Positions 1-5,854 of a DNA stretch of 6,611 nucleotides are shown piece after piece (within the stretch, counting starts at the first letter, position 1; each line of letters begins with the position of its first letter). The notes below the pieces were generated by a model. That model did no database searches. It was not told the DNA's origin and saw only the letters and a list, made by a program, of their open reading frames with translations. Source of the DNA: Verrucomicrobiota bacterium (GTDB lineage Bacteria > Verrucomicrobiota > Verrucomicrobiia > Verrucomicrobiales > DEV007); NCBI GenBank assembly GCA_020629815.1, contig JAHDCN010000154.1:1-6611 (forward strand). Reading direction: 5' to 3'. The translations under genes and the position numbers were made by a program.

Positions 1-221
1 TCGCCATAGAAACCACCCATGTTCGGCCGACGCAGGTGCGAGTTGCCGGAGATCAGGACTTCGACTTTGTCGTTGCGCATGACGAAGTCGCCAAGGATAC
101 CGTCGGCTTCCTTGCCTCCGGGACGTTGATCAAAGTTCCATTCTGTTAGTTCAAATACTTCGGCAGCAGGGGAGGCTGAAGTGAAAAGGCAAATGAGCAG
201 GGTGAACAAAGTAGGTCTCAT
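1..221 (-). CDS. Exported protein of unknown function, N-terminal fragment (3' part outside window)
   Basis: Reading leftward from the ATG at 221-219, the frame stays open for 73 codons to the window edge, so only the N-terminus is present. Residues 1 to about 20 (MRPTLFTLLICLFTSASPAA) form a classical Sec signal peptide, with likely cleavage near SPA/AEV. The mature part begins with acidic and aromatic residues and continues through GGKEADGILGDFVMRNDKVE to a stretch ending RRPNMGGFYG. The GDFVxRNDKVEVxISG pattern looks like a conserved domain start, but I cannot name the family. It is probably periplasmic or outside the cell. The intrinsic terminator at 301-328 separates it from the leftward gene upstream, so it needs its own promoter in 222-300, where I see no convincing -35/-10 pair. 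A weak dyad (TGTTC at 237-241, GAACA at 251-255) lies just upstream of the start. There is no SD sequence before the ATG. Confidence 0.75.
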   Translation of the reverse strand, partial: MRPTLFTLLICLFTSASPAAEVFELTEWNFDQRPGGKEADGILGDFVMRNDKVEVLISGNSHLRRPNMGGFYG

Positions 222-300
222 GATGCGAGGCTCTGATGTTCTGGGACTTGGAACAAGAAAAAATATCGACACGAGTAGGGACAAAATTTGCTCAGGACAC

Positions 301-328
301 AAAAAAACCCGCCGGAAATCCAGCGGGT
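301..328 (-). terminator. Rho-independent terminator of the small exported protein gene
   Basis: On the minus strand a 6-bp stem (ACCCGC at 328-323 pairing with GCGGGT at 312-307, the plus-strand halves being 307-312 and 323-328) is followed at once by seven T residues (plus-strand A run 301-307). Two inner G-C pairs can extend the stem around a 4-nt loop. It starts 32 nt after the stop codon of the leftward gene at 361-681, the normal position for its terminator. On the plus strand no T run follows the hairpin, so the orientation is clear. Confidence 0.88.
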
Positions 329-360
329 CTTTCAAAAAAATTAGGAAAGTAAAGGTGGGC

Positions 361-681
361 TTAGGCAGCCTTCTTGTCTTTCTTCTCTTTTTTCGCCATA
401 GCAGAAATCTCATCACTCTTTCCGGAGTGCTTGTCTTTCTTCAGGCTGATGCGCTTTCCAACCAGATCTTCGATCTTGGCTTCTTCACCTTTAGCGTCTT
501 TGACTTTTGCGTCAGCTGCCAAGGTTACGGTTTGGTCATCTTTGTCTTTCTGAGAAATGGTGAGCTCTTTTTTCTCTGCATCGTAGGCAGAAAGCTTACC
601 TTTTACTTCTACCTTCGGGCATCCGGCGTAGGCGGATCCTGCGAAAGCAACTGCCACTGCAAGAGCGATCAATTTTTTCAT
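361..681 (-). CDS. Small Lys-rich exported protein, OB-fold-like (DUF5666-like pattern)
   Basis: 106 residues. Residues 1-20 are a clean signal peptide (MKKLIALAVAVAFAGSAYAG), with cleavage probably after AYA. Cys21 follows, but the YAGC context lacks the aliphatic -3 residue of a good lipobox, so soluble periplasmic is more likely than lipidated. Residues 24-80 read as short alternating beta strands: VEVKGKLSAYD, KKELTISQK, TVTLAADAKVKD, then a helix-like KIEDLVGK and RISLKK. This order (strand, 'tvxxD', strand, 'tvtxxakv', 'xxdLxxGxxV') is typical of small OB-fold periplasmic proteins such as DUF5666, though the match is by eye only. The tail, from about residue 81, is strongly basic (KKEKKDKKAA), and lysine and aspartate dominate the whole mature protein. 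The function is unknown; binding of an anionic ligand or a metal would be a guess. It is a single-gene unit with its own terminator. There is no SD sequence; a TATAAT lies 15 nt upstream of the ATG. Confidence 0.85.
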   Translation of the reverse strand: MKKLIALAVAVAFAGSAYAGCPKVEVKGKLSAYDAEKKELTISQKDKDDQTVTLAADAKVKDAKGEEAKIEDLVGKRISLKKDKHSGKSDEISAMAKKEKKDKKAA

Positions 682-695
682 AGTCTCGTGGATTG

Positions 696-701
696 ATTAT
701 A
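696..701 (-). promoter_or_regulatory. Candidate -10 box for the small exported protein gene
   Basis: The minus strand carries a perfect TATAAT (plus-strand ATTATA) ending 14 nt before the ATG at 681. Transcription would start about 8 nt before the ATG, giving a very short leader, in keeping with the missing SD. No good -35 lies 16-18 nt further upstream (the best there is AGATAA), so this rests on the -10 alone. A TTGAAA (plus-strand TTTCAA, 742-747) with GATAAC 18 nt away is a second candidate. Confidence 0.3.
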
Positions 702-734
702 TTGGTTTTAAGAAGGAGTTATCTCTTTCCTGTA

Positions 735-797
735 GGGAATGTTTCAAAAAAACGGACTTTCCGCAACCCAATTCCGTTACGGGAATCGTTTGAAAAA
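735..797. repeat. Pair of near-identical direct repeats in the divergent intergenic region
   Basis: GGGAATGTTTCAAAAA at 735-750 recurs as GGGAATCGTTTGAAAAA at 781-797. The copies differ by one inserted C and one C/G change, and the start-to-start spacing is 46 bp. Both lie in the 142-bp gap between the divergent starts at 681 (minus) and 824 (plus). An imperfect dyad (ATTCC at 771-775, GGAAT at 782-786) overlaps the second copy. The position suggests regulator binding sites shared by the two genes, but no known operator is recognised. Confidence 0.4.
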
Positions 798-823
798 TCA
801 GAGTTTTTTGATCCTGTCTCTTA

Positions 824-2077
824 ATGATAACGATACGACTTCGTCAGGTCTTATGGATTATTTGCGCCGCATTTATTTTGGTAGCTTCCGGGCTGCAGGC
901 GCATTCGATCCCTGACATCCCGGTAAGGGCCTATTTTTCCGACGGAGGAAAGCTGGAGATCCGTGTCGAAGTGGACCCCCGTGCCTGGTTGGAGGACCCC
1001 GAAGCAGAAGGGCACCTACTGAAAGGACAGGTGCCGAATCTCGATGAGCAGGAAATTCGTGAAATGGAGTTGCAGGCAACCCGTTTTCTTTCGCAAAGGC
1101 TGCGGTTTATTTTTGCCCCGGATGGTGAATTGAAGCCGAATTGGAAGTGGGAGTTTCGCAAGCTGGGTGATCTGGAATGGAAAGAGCCAAGTGATGAAAC
1201 GGCTTTGGTGGGATCGTGGACTTTGCAGATGGGGGAAAGTGCGGAGAGCTATCAGTTGGAAGCGCTGGAGATGGATGACACCAAAATGGGTCGTCCGCTC
1301 AATGTGATGTTCTTGAATTATGTGAACGGAGTTCAGGAAGATCGGTATGTGGTCCTGTTTCCCGGGGAAGCCAGCTTTGCTTTTGATCTGAAAAAGGACT
1401 TTGCCCGCCCAAAACCCGGATCGGTAGTCCAGACCGTTGGGGCGGAACCAAAAGATAACAGCGAGAAGGTTGCTACTGAGTCCACTGAGGAACAGCCCGT
1501 AGCAGGTGGGGGAGGAAAGGGTGCTCTCTTTCTTTCTGAAGTGAAGCGGGGATTTCTGCATGTGGTGCCGCTGGGTTTGGATCACATTGTCTTCGTGCTG
1601 GGAGTTTTCCTTTTGAGTCGAAAATGGAAACCCCTCATTCTGCAGGTTTCCGCATTCACTGTGGCCCATACATTGACTCTTTGGCTGGCCTCAGCAGGCT
1701 ACGTTGATTTGCCGGGCAGTGTGGTCGAGCCGATCATTGCCGCCAGTATTGTGGTGGTGGCGCTGGAGAATATTTTCCATGCAAAATATACCCACTGGCG
1801 GTTGCTGATTGTTTTTGTCTTTGGCCTGATTCATGGCCTCGGTTTTGCCGGAGTCATGGCGACGCGTCTCGATTCCACCGCTGCGCTGGTGATCGGACTG
1901 CTGGGAATTAATGTGGGCGTGGAGCTGGGTCATTTGCTCGTGCTGGCTGCTGCGTTACTGGCGACAGCCTGGATTGCCGGTGATAAGGAGAAATACCGGA
2001 AATGGGTGGTGATCCCGGGGTCGGTATTGATTGCTCTAGTCGGCTTGTGGTGGGTAATTGAGCGGACCTTGCTGTGA
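824..2077 (+). CDS. HupE/UreJ_2 family membrane protein with large exported N-terminal domain
   Basis: 417 residues. An N-terminal signal or anchor segment (about residues 8-26, ending LQA/HSIP) precedes an exported domain of roughly 200 residues. It opens HSIPDIPVRAYF and is rich in beta-like stretches. A Gly/Glu linker at about 205-233 follows (VAGGGGKG at 226-233). The C-terminal half (about 235-417) is a multi-helix domain of the HupE/UreJ_2 type (PF13795 family by pattern). Its conserved polar membrane residues include H246, the GLDH at 251-254, H282 in FTVAHTLTL, E302 and E315, H337 in FGLIHGLGFAG, and NVGVELGH at 363-370 with E367 and H370. Classical HupE proteins are thought to be Ni or Co permeases, and the histidines fit a metal path. 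No hydrogenase or urease gene is in the window, so the substrate is open. No SD precedes the ATG (TCTCTTA just before it), but no other start leaves an intact signal peptide. It overlaps the next gene by 4 bp (GTGA), so the two are very likely translated together. Confidence 0.9.
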   Translation: MITIRLRQVLWIICAAFILVASGLQAHSIPDIPVRAYFSDGGKLEIRVEVDPRAWLEDPEAEGHLLKGQVPNLDEQEIREMELQATRFLSQRLRFIFAPDGELKPNWKWEFRKLGDLEWKEPSDETALVGSWTLQMGESAESYQLEALEMDDTKMGRPLNVMFLNYVNGVQEDRYVVLFPGEASFAFDLKKDFARPKPGSVVQTVGAEPKDNSEKVATESTEEQPVAGGGGKGALFLSEVKRGFLHVVPLGLDHIVFVLGVFLLSRKWKPLILQVSAFTVAHTLTLWLASAGYVDLPGSVVEPIIAASIVVVALENIFHAKYTHWRLLIVFVFGLIHGLGFAGVMATRLDSTAALVIGLLGINVGVELGHLLVLAAALLATAWIAGDKEKYRKWVVIPGSVLIALVGLWWVIERTLL

Positions 2078-2322
2078 AGAAAACTGCTTCAGAATTTCAG
2101 TGCCCTGATTGTGGAGCCGATCTGTCTCCCAATGCAATGGGTTGCCACAATTGCGGCGCCCGGAAGGAGAATGGGCAATGGTTTTCCAACCCGATTTACG
2201 ATGGCGTAGATCTTGGGGAAGAGGATTTTCGTCCTCATGAAAAGACCGGGAAAGACTACTTTTGGTGGTGGGTCGCGCTCCTTACGTTGATCGCTTTTGT
2301 GGCTCTGGCGTTTCAACTATAA
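2074..2322 (+). CDS. Zinc-ribbon protein with C-terminal membrane helix
   Basis: 82 residues, GTG start. Residues 9-28 hold a double CxxC zinc ribbon (C10-P-D-C13 and C24-H-N-C27, each followed by Gly), in the style of the zinc-ribbon modules seen at the N-termini of many small membrane proteins. A hydrophilic acidic linker with WFSNPIYDGVD follows, then one membrane helix at about 62-82 (FWWWVALLTLIAFVALAF). The protein would be tail-anchored with the ribbon in the cytoplasm. The GTG overlaps the TGA of the HupE-like gene (GTGA), which is why this start is chosen; it also places the ribbon at the expected distance from the N-terminus. It may be an accessory or metal-sensing partner of the permease, but that is inference from coupling only. 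No terminator follows directly; after the TAA comes an A-rich stretch without a stem. Confidence 0.85.
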   Translation: MKKTASEFQCPDCGADLSPNAMGCHNCGARKENGQWFSNPIYDGVDLGEEDFRPHEKTGKDYFWWWVALLTLIAFVALAFQL

Positions 2323-2375
2323 AAAAAGTTGGATTTTCTTGTGACTTTCGGGGCGCGCCCATGGTCCTCCATCAT

Positions 2376-2396
2376 AGAGGGGTGTTTTTCCCCTCT
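2376..2396 (+). promoter_or_regulatory. Hairpin in the leader of the lipoprotein gene
   Basis: A perfect 7-bp stem (AGAGGGG at 2376-2382, CCCCTCT at 2390-2396) encloses a 7-nt T-rich loop. The hairpin ends 15 nt before the lipoprotein ATG. No T run follows it on either strand (GATTTCTCC downstream on plus), so it is not a standard intrinsic terminator. It may stabilise the mRNA 5' end or hold back ribosome access. A self-complementary GGGCGCGCCC sits at 2351-2360 in the same leader. Confidence 0.45.
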
Positions 2397-2411
2397 GATT
2401 TCTCCAATTAT

Positions 2412-2804
2412 ATGAAAAACGTATTTCTATCCCTCTTCTTAACAGGAGCTTTTCTTGCGATCGTAGGCTGTGGCGGTGCTACTGCCGGTCTTGATGCTGT
2501 TAAATCCGTTACCGGTTCTTTCGGTGACATCACTTCCGCTCTTTCCGGAATTACTGACAAAGCCAGTGCCGAAGGTGCTGTCTCTCAGCTCGAAGGTGCT
2601 GGCAACGCACTTTCCGGTGTCGCCGGCAAGCTCGACTCGCTGCCTGCTCCGATTAAGGAAAAAATCACCGGTTCTGTCGGTGATTTCCAAGGCAAGTTCG
2701 ACGGTCTGGTTGAAAAAGTTTCCGCGATCCCCGGTGTGGGCGGCGTGATTCAGGGCCCGATCGACAATATCAAAACGCAGCTGACTGCGCTTGCCGGAGG
2801 CTAA
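2412..2804 (+). CDS. Small predicted lipoprotein, helical repeat-like, unknown function
   Basis: 130 residues from the ATG at 2412. A longer frame upstream (from 2262) runs inside the zinc-ribbon gene and has no signal sequence, so the later start is chosen. Residues 1-19 are a lipoprotein signal ending in a good lipobox, I17-V18-G19-C20, with Gly at +2. The mature part is rich in Gly, Ala, Ser and Lys and looks like amphipathic helices with recurring hydrophobic spacing: LDAVKSV..F, DITSALSGI, AVSQLEGAGNALSGVAGKLDSL, IKEKITGSVGDF, FDGLVEKVSAIPGVGGVI, IDNIKTQLTAL. The segment LVEKVSAIPGVGGVIQGPID (99-118) is the likeliest conserved signature. I recognise the general style from small secreted proteins of marine planctomycetes and verrucomicrobia but cannot name a family. 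No SD precedes the ATG (CCAATTAT). The gene starts 89 bp after the zinc-ribbon gene, so it may be co-transcribed or separate. A strong terminator follows. Confidence 0.87.
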   Translation: MKNVFLSLFLTGAFLAIVGCGGATAGLDAVKSVTGSFGDITSALSGITDKASAEGAVSQLEGAGNALSGVAGKLDSLPAPIKEKITGSVGDFQGKFDGLVEKVSAIPGVGGVIQGPIDNIKTQLTALAGG

Positions 2805-2837
2805 GACTTTCTCCCAAATCTCTCCCCAATTTCCCCC

Positions 2838-2875
2838 AAAAGGCGTCTTCTGCTCCGGCGGAAGGCGCTTTTTTT
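2838..2875 (+). terminator. Rho-independent terminator after the lipoprotein gene
   Basis: A stem of about 12 bp with one bulged G and one G-U pair forms between 2838-2850 (AAAAGGCGTCTTC) and 2861-2872 (GAAGGCGCTTTT). The loop is 10 nt (2851-2860), and the stem runs into a T tract ending at 2875. It begins 34 nt after the stop codon. The A run at its left foot means a weaker leftward terminator is possible too, which would serve the converging DUF4250 gene. The last bases of the T tract belong to the stop codon of that gene. Confidence 0.85.
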
Positions 2876-3089
2876 ATGATTCCGAGGGAGACCGAAATCG
2901 GAACTGGTTGAGCTCTGAATTGTATTCGTAGCCAACTTCTGCCAGCCGCTGTTCGACAATATCCTGAGCGATATCGTGTTTCCGGCAAAAGCCAGTGAGG
3001 TCAGTTTCTACCGTATCATTTCGCAGACCGGTATTGATCAGACCCAGAAGCAGGTTCGGATCCATGGTGGCGTAGTTGCGAAGGTTCAT
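2874..3089 (-). CDS. DUF4250 domain-containing protein
   Basis: 71 residues. From M9 on (MDPNLLLGLINTGLRND), the sequence follows the DUF4250 (PF14056) pattern: 'DPNxLLsxINtkLRD', then about 30 residues with an acidic helix-turn-helix-like part (LTGFCRKHDIAQDIVEQRLAEVG), ending 'GYEYnxelNQF'. Family members are about 55-70 residues, so the gene is complete. Their function is not known; the second half resembles a small winged or helix-turn-helix fold in which an oligomer or nucleic-acid role would be plausible. Two starts are possible, M1 at 3089 and M9 at 3065; the family core begins near M9, so the true start may be the second. The upstream one lies 5 nt after the stop of the DapA-like gene, which suggests translational coupling. 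The stop codon lies in the T tract of the opposing terminator. Confidence 0.88.
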   Translation of the reverse strand: MNLRNYATMDPNLLLGLINTGLRNDTVETDLTGFCRKHDIAQDIVEQRLAEVGYEYNSELNQFRFRSPSES

Positions 3090-3094
3090 CGTGA

Positions 3095-4009
3095 TCAGGC
3101 TGTAAGTTGTAACAACTCGACCGCTGCTTTCTTGATTGCGTTCCGCTCTTCGCTCTCGACTCCGCTCAGCAGCGGGAGATGCGGGCCTGTCGTTGCAATG
3201 CCTGCCAGCTCGACTGCTTCGTGAAGCACCCGGACTGGATTGATCTCATTGCGCAGGTCTTCCAGCGCGCCGAATTGCCGCCGAATATCGTCTGCGGTTT
3301 GCCAGTCCTCCGACAGACAGGCCTTCAGCATTTGTGCGCTGAGGTCCGGGCGAATACAAACGCATCCCGAGGTGTAACCCCTCAATCCAAAATCACGCAT
3401 GTGGATGATGGCCGGTTGTTCACCAATTCCACTGATGATCAATTTTGGGTCCACCCGATCGACCAGTTCGCTGAGATAGGCGTCATTCAAAGGGTCTGGC
3501 CGAACGGTGGCGTATTTGATCCACGAAACCAAACCATCATCGACAAGCTTTTGGACGCCGGCTGGATCGATGTAATTGTCGAACTTGTTGTAAATCACGA
3601 TCGGTTTACCCAATTTCTCTGCAAAGTGGCGCAAGCCGGTTGCGACCCCGCTATTGGTGGTGAGCGCTTCCTGAGGCAGAACCATTACCGTCGGAAAATT
3701 GAAATCTTTCAGGATCTCAGCCTGATCCATCATCATTCCGTAGGAAGGTCCGGCCGCGGGGACGATCAGCGTGTTTTCACTCGCGCCGTCAATCAATCCC
3801 GACAGAACCGATTCATATTCGCTGAGGGCGATATGATAAAAATTGGCGTTGCCCCCATAGAGCAGCGTCGTCACATCACCTGCTTCGATGTGGCGAATGA
3901 TCCTGGCATTCTCTGCCGCATCGAAAACTCCCGCGCTATCGCGCGCAAGAGGAGGCACAGCGATGACCGAGGAACACAAATCTGCGGAAGAAATAGGAGT
4001 GGTTTGCAT
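3095..4009 (-). CDS. DapA/N-acetylneuraminate lyase superfamily protein (class I aldolase or dehydratase)
   Basis: 304 residues, the usual length for the dihydrodipicolinate synthase (DHDPS) superfamily TIM barrel. Landmarks in order are: the N-terminal strand and helix 'IRHIEAGDVTTLLYGGNANF' (38-57), where DapA has GTTGE; 'VPAAGPSYGMMMDQAEIL' (83-100); the catalytic Tyr140 in VIYNK; the Schiff-base Lys165 in 'SWIKYATVRPD'; 'GIGEQP' (194-199); and the 'GYTSGCVCI' strand (211-219). Tyr and Lys are both intact, so it should form a Schiff base with an alpha-keto acid. The GTTGE signature of true DapA is replaced by GGNANF, so it is unlikely to be the lysine-biosynthesis enzyme. Related subfamilies include sugar-acid dehydratases, hydroxyproline-pathway deaminases and keto-acid lyases. 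It lies 51 nt downstream of the dioxygenase stop and 5 nt upstream of the DUF4250 start. No SD precedes the start. Confidence 0.88.
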   Translation of the reverse strand: MQTTPISSADLCSSVIAVPPLARDSAGVFDAAENARIIRHIEAGDVTTLLYGGNANFYHIALSEYESVLSGLIDGASENTLIVPAAGPSYGMMMDQAEILKDFNFPTVMVLPQEALTTNSGVATGLRHFAEKLGKPIVIYNKFDNYIDPAGVQKLVDDGLVSWIKYATVRPDPLNDAYLSELVDRVDPKLIISGIGEQPAIIHMRDFGLRGYTSGCVCIRPDLSAQMLKACLSEDWQTADDIRRQFGALEDLRNEINPVRVLHEAVELAGIATTGPHLPLLSGVESEERNAIKKAAVELLQLTA

Positions 4010-4060
4010 ACGATTCTGGAAAATCTGTAGCGCCGGATGACTCAGGTGCCTATGAAAAAA

Positions 4061-4981
4061 TTACGTGAGGGGCTTCATTCCGCCGCGAACCGCACCTGCC
4101 TCTACCGACCCGAAGTTCGCTGCGAAAGCCGGATCCAGTGGACGACTGTTGGGCACTGAGAGCCAGACTCGAAATAGACAGCGCTTTTCGGCAGGATCGT
4201 CGTGGTCTACAAAACCGGAGCGCCGATGCAGCGTGGTCCAATTATTCAAAAGAAGCAGATCGCCCGGTTCCTGTCGGAAGCAATAGGCTCGTCCCGGCTC
4301 AGCCGCGACAGCCTCCAGAAAATCAAGCGCCTCAATTTGTTGGTCGGAGAGATTTGGCAGAGCCGGATCACTATGGGCACGATTGATCAGCACCCGCAAG
4401 AACGCGCAGGCAAAGTAGCCATCCCGAAAGGAAAACACCGGCTGCTCACAGAGGGGAGTATCATTTCCCAGGTCCACCGTGTGACGCTTGTAGGGAAAAA
4501 GCCCTAGTAAAACCTGCAGCAAGTCGGGACGTCGCTTGCCGATCTCGGTGAAAATCTCCATCGAACTGACAATCTCATTTTCACCACCCGAAACAGCCTG
4601 GCGCCAACACAAAAAAGCAATCACATCGCAGCGGTCAGTGTGAAACGAGAGCTTCTTGCTGGTATTCGGGCCGCGAGTTCGAGGATCATTTTTTCCAAAA
4701 CCCGCATCGGCGACATCGAAAACCTCAGCGCCGGCTTCATTCTGAGAAACCGGTGTGCCGATCTCCCGACACCAATCCAGAAACTGTTCACGTGCTGCGT
4801 CCTTTTGCCTATCCTCGATTGGGAACCCTCGCAGAAACAGAACTCCCGGGCCGTTTTCCAGATGATCCCGAATGGTATCCACATCGATTTCCCTATAGTC
4901 AGCACCCCAGAGCGAGTCCTGTGCTACCTCCGGCCCCAGCCAGTGTCCGGGGTGAGAACTGAGATCGGGAAGATCAGCCAT
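4061..4981 (-). CDS. TauD/TfdA-family Fe(II)/2-oxoglutarate-dependent dioxygenase
   Basis: 306 residues from the ATG at 4981 (MADLPDLSSHPGHWLG). Family landmarks: 'GPGVLFLRGFP' (about 44-54), typical of TauD/clavaminate-synthase-like enzymes; the HxD iron site at H114-T-D116 in 'LSFHTDRCDV'; the distal iron ligand H252 in 'LLLLNNWTTLHRRSGF'; and the 2-oxoglutarate arginine R271 (or R268) in 'KRCLFRVWLS'. All three iron ligands and the arginine are present, so it should be active. It would hydroxylate or cleave a small substrate using O2 and 2-oxoglutarate. The substrate cannot be read from sequence; the 'RVLINRAH' region (about 196-203) lies in the variable substrate lid. A frame-compatible ATG at 5038 would add 19 residues (GNGGGNF...) with no family counterpart and would overlap the thioredoxin start, so 4981 is preferred. 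No SD lies in front of it. It is the first gene of a leftward set with the DapA-like and DUF4250 genes. Confidence 0.9.
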   Translation of the reverse strand: MADLPDLSSHPGHWLGPEVAQDSLWGADYREIDVDTIRDHLENGPGVLFLRGFPIEDRQKDAAREQFLDWCREIGTPVSQNEAGAEVFDVADAGFGKNDPRTRGPNTSKKLSFHTDRCDVIAFLCWRQAVSGGENEIVSSMEIFTEIGKRRPDLLQVLLGLFPYKRHTVDLGNDTPLCEQPVFSFRDGYFACAFLRVLINRAHSDPALPNLSDQQIEALDFLEAVAAEPGRAYCFRQEPGDLLLLNNWTTLHRRSGFVDHDDPAEKRCLFRVWLSVPNSRPLDPAFAANFGSVEAGAVRGGMKPLT

Positions 4982-5036
4982 GTTATTTCTTACACCGAAA
5001 CAGTTGAAATTTCCTCCACCATTCCCAAGTTCCCCC

Positions 5037-5849
5037 ATGGCCTATGAAGTGACCGATTTTGAAACCGAAGTGATCCAGCGGAGTCAGGAGATTCCAGTCG
5101 TAGTGGACTTTTGGGCTGACTGGTGTGGGCCTTGCAAAATGTTCGCGCCGATTGCCGAAAAGGCAGCCGATGAGGCCAACGGAGCCTGGACTCTGGTGAA
5201 AGTCGATACCGAGGCCAATCCCGAACTCGCAGACCGGTTTGGTATTCGCAGTTTACCCACAATCAAACTGTTCGTCGGTGGCGAAGTGGTAGCCGAAAAA
5301 ATGGGCGCGATGTCCGAAGCTGATTTGATTCGCTGGATCGAGGAGAGCACCCCGTCTGCGCAAAGTGATACCGCTGCAAAGATTGGTGAATTAATGGAGG
5401 AGGGGAAGCTCGACGAAGCCGCGCCGCTTTTGGAAGAGGTCCTGAAATCTGAGCCGGACAATCAATTTGCCTTGTTTCTGCAAAGCCAAATGGCGCTGGC
5501 GCGCGATCCTGAGTCCGTCGCTGCAATCGTCGATCAGATTCCGGGAAGTTCGGATTACTTTTCACCCGCGAGTCATGTTCGTGAGCTGGCCGGCATTATT
5601 GTCGGCCCTGCAAAAGTCGCGGCGTCTGGAGACGAAGCGGGAGATGCGTTTTCGCGTGGAGTCGAGGCTTTGAAGAATCTGGATTACGCCGCAGCCGCAA
5701 ACGGATTTTTCCAAAGCTTCGAAAGTAATCGTGAGTGGAAAGACGGGGCAGCTCGGGAAGCGCTAAAGCAAATCTTCTTCCTGCTCGGCCCCCGCCATTC
5801 GGTCACCGAAGAGGTCCAACCAAAGTTCGCCAGCTTGCTGTATTCGTGA
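5037..5849 (+). CDS. Thioredoxin-TPR protein, CnoX/YbbN-like
   Basis: 270 residues. An N-terminal thioredoxin fold (about 1-105) has the redox motif W29-C30-G31-P32-C33, the cis-proline loop 'RSLPTIKLF' (P74) and 'VKVDTEANPELADRFGI' (54-70), all canonical. After a short linker, residues about 111-270 are helical and match the TPR-like tail of YbbN: 'AAKIGELMEEGKLDEAAPLLEEVLKSEP', then 'AFSRGVEALKNLDYAAAANGFF' and a C-terminal 'WKDGAAREALKQIFFLLGP', as in the TPR_20 module. E. coli YbbN (284 residues) has the same two-domain layout. CnoX proteins protect clients from oxidation under bleach-like stress and hand them to GroEL; with an intact CGPC this protein should also be a working oxidoreductase. 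It acts in the cytoplasm (no signal peptide). The frame extends 19 residues upstream (MLFLTPKQ...), but that stretch lacks family match and runs into the divergent gene, so the ATG at 5037 is chosen. Its leader is C-rich and has no SD. Confidence 0.93.
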   Translation: MAYEVTDFETEVIQRSQEIPVVVDFWADWCGPCKMFAPIAEKAADEANGAWTLVKVDTEANPELADRFGIRSLPTIKLFVGGEVVAEKMGAMSEADLIRWIEESTPSAQSDTAAKIGELMEEGKLDEAAPLLEEVLKSEPDNQFALFLQSQMALARDPESVAAIVDQIPGSSDYFSPASHVRELAGIIVGPAKVAASGDEAGDAFSRGVEALKNLDYAAAANGFFQSFESNREWKDGAAREALKQIFFLLGPRHSVTEEVQPKFASLLYS

Positions 5850-5854
5850 CGACT

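Noticed and set aside
237..255. Operator dyad TGTTC / GAACA upstream of the left-edge gene
   Set aside because: Arms of five bases with a 9-bp unmatched centre are expected by chance at this density; no known regulator site fits.
181..696. 171-codon plus-strand open frame
   Set aside because: It lies antisense to the two leftward exported-protein genes, has low-complexity hydrophobic content and no family pattern; the opposing frames have signal peptides and a matching terminator.
1016..1669. 217-codon minus-strand open frame
   Set aside because: Antisense shadow inside the HupE-like gene; no recognisable domain.
2262..2411. Upstream extension of the lipoprotein frame
   Set aside because: It would overlap the zinc-ribbon gene and bury the signal peptide and lipobox inside the protein.
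2805..2837. G-quadruplex on the minus strand (runs of G complementary to CCC, CCCC and CCCCC)
   Set aside because: Only three G runs are close enough together; a fourth is missing.
3179..4030. 283-codon plus-strand open frame
   Set aside because: Exactly antisense to the DapA-like gene, which has catalytic residues in order; the composition of the plus frame is that of a shadow.
5036..5038. Alternative dioxygenase start at 5038, overlapping the thioredoxin ATG
   Set aside because: The extra 19 residues are Gly/Asn-rich with no family match and would place two start codons on top of each other; the ATG at 4981 gives a normal N-terminus.
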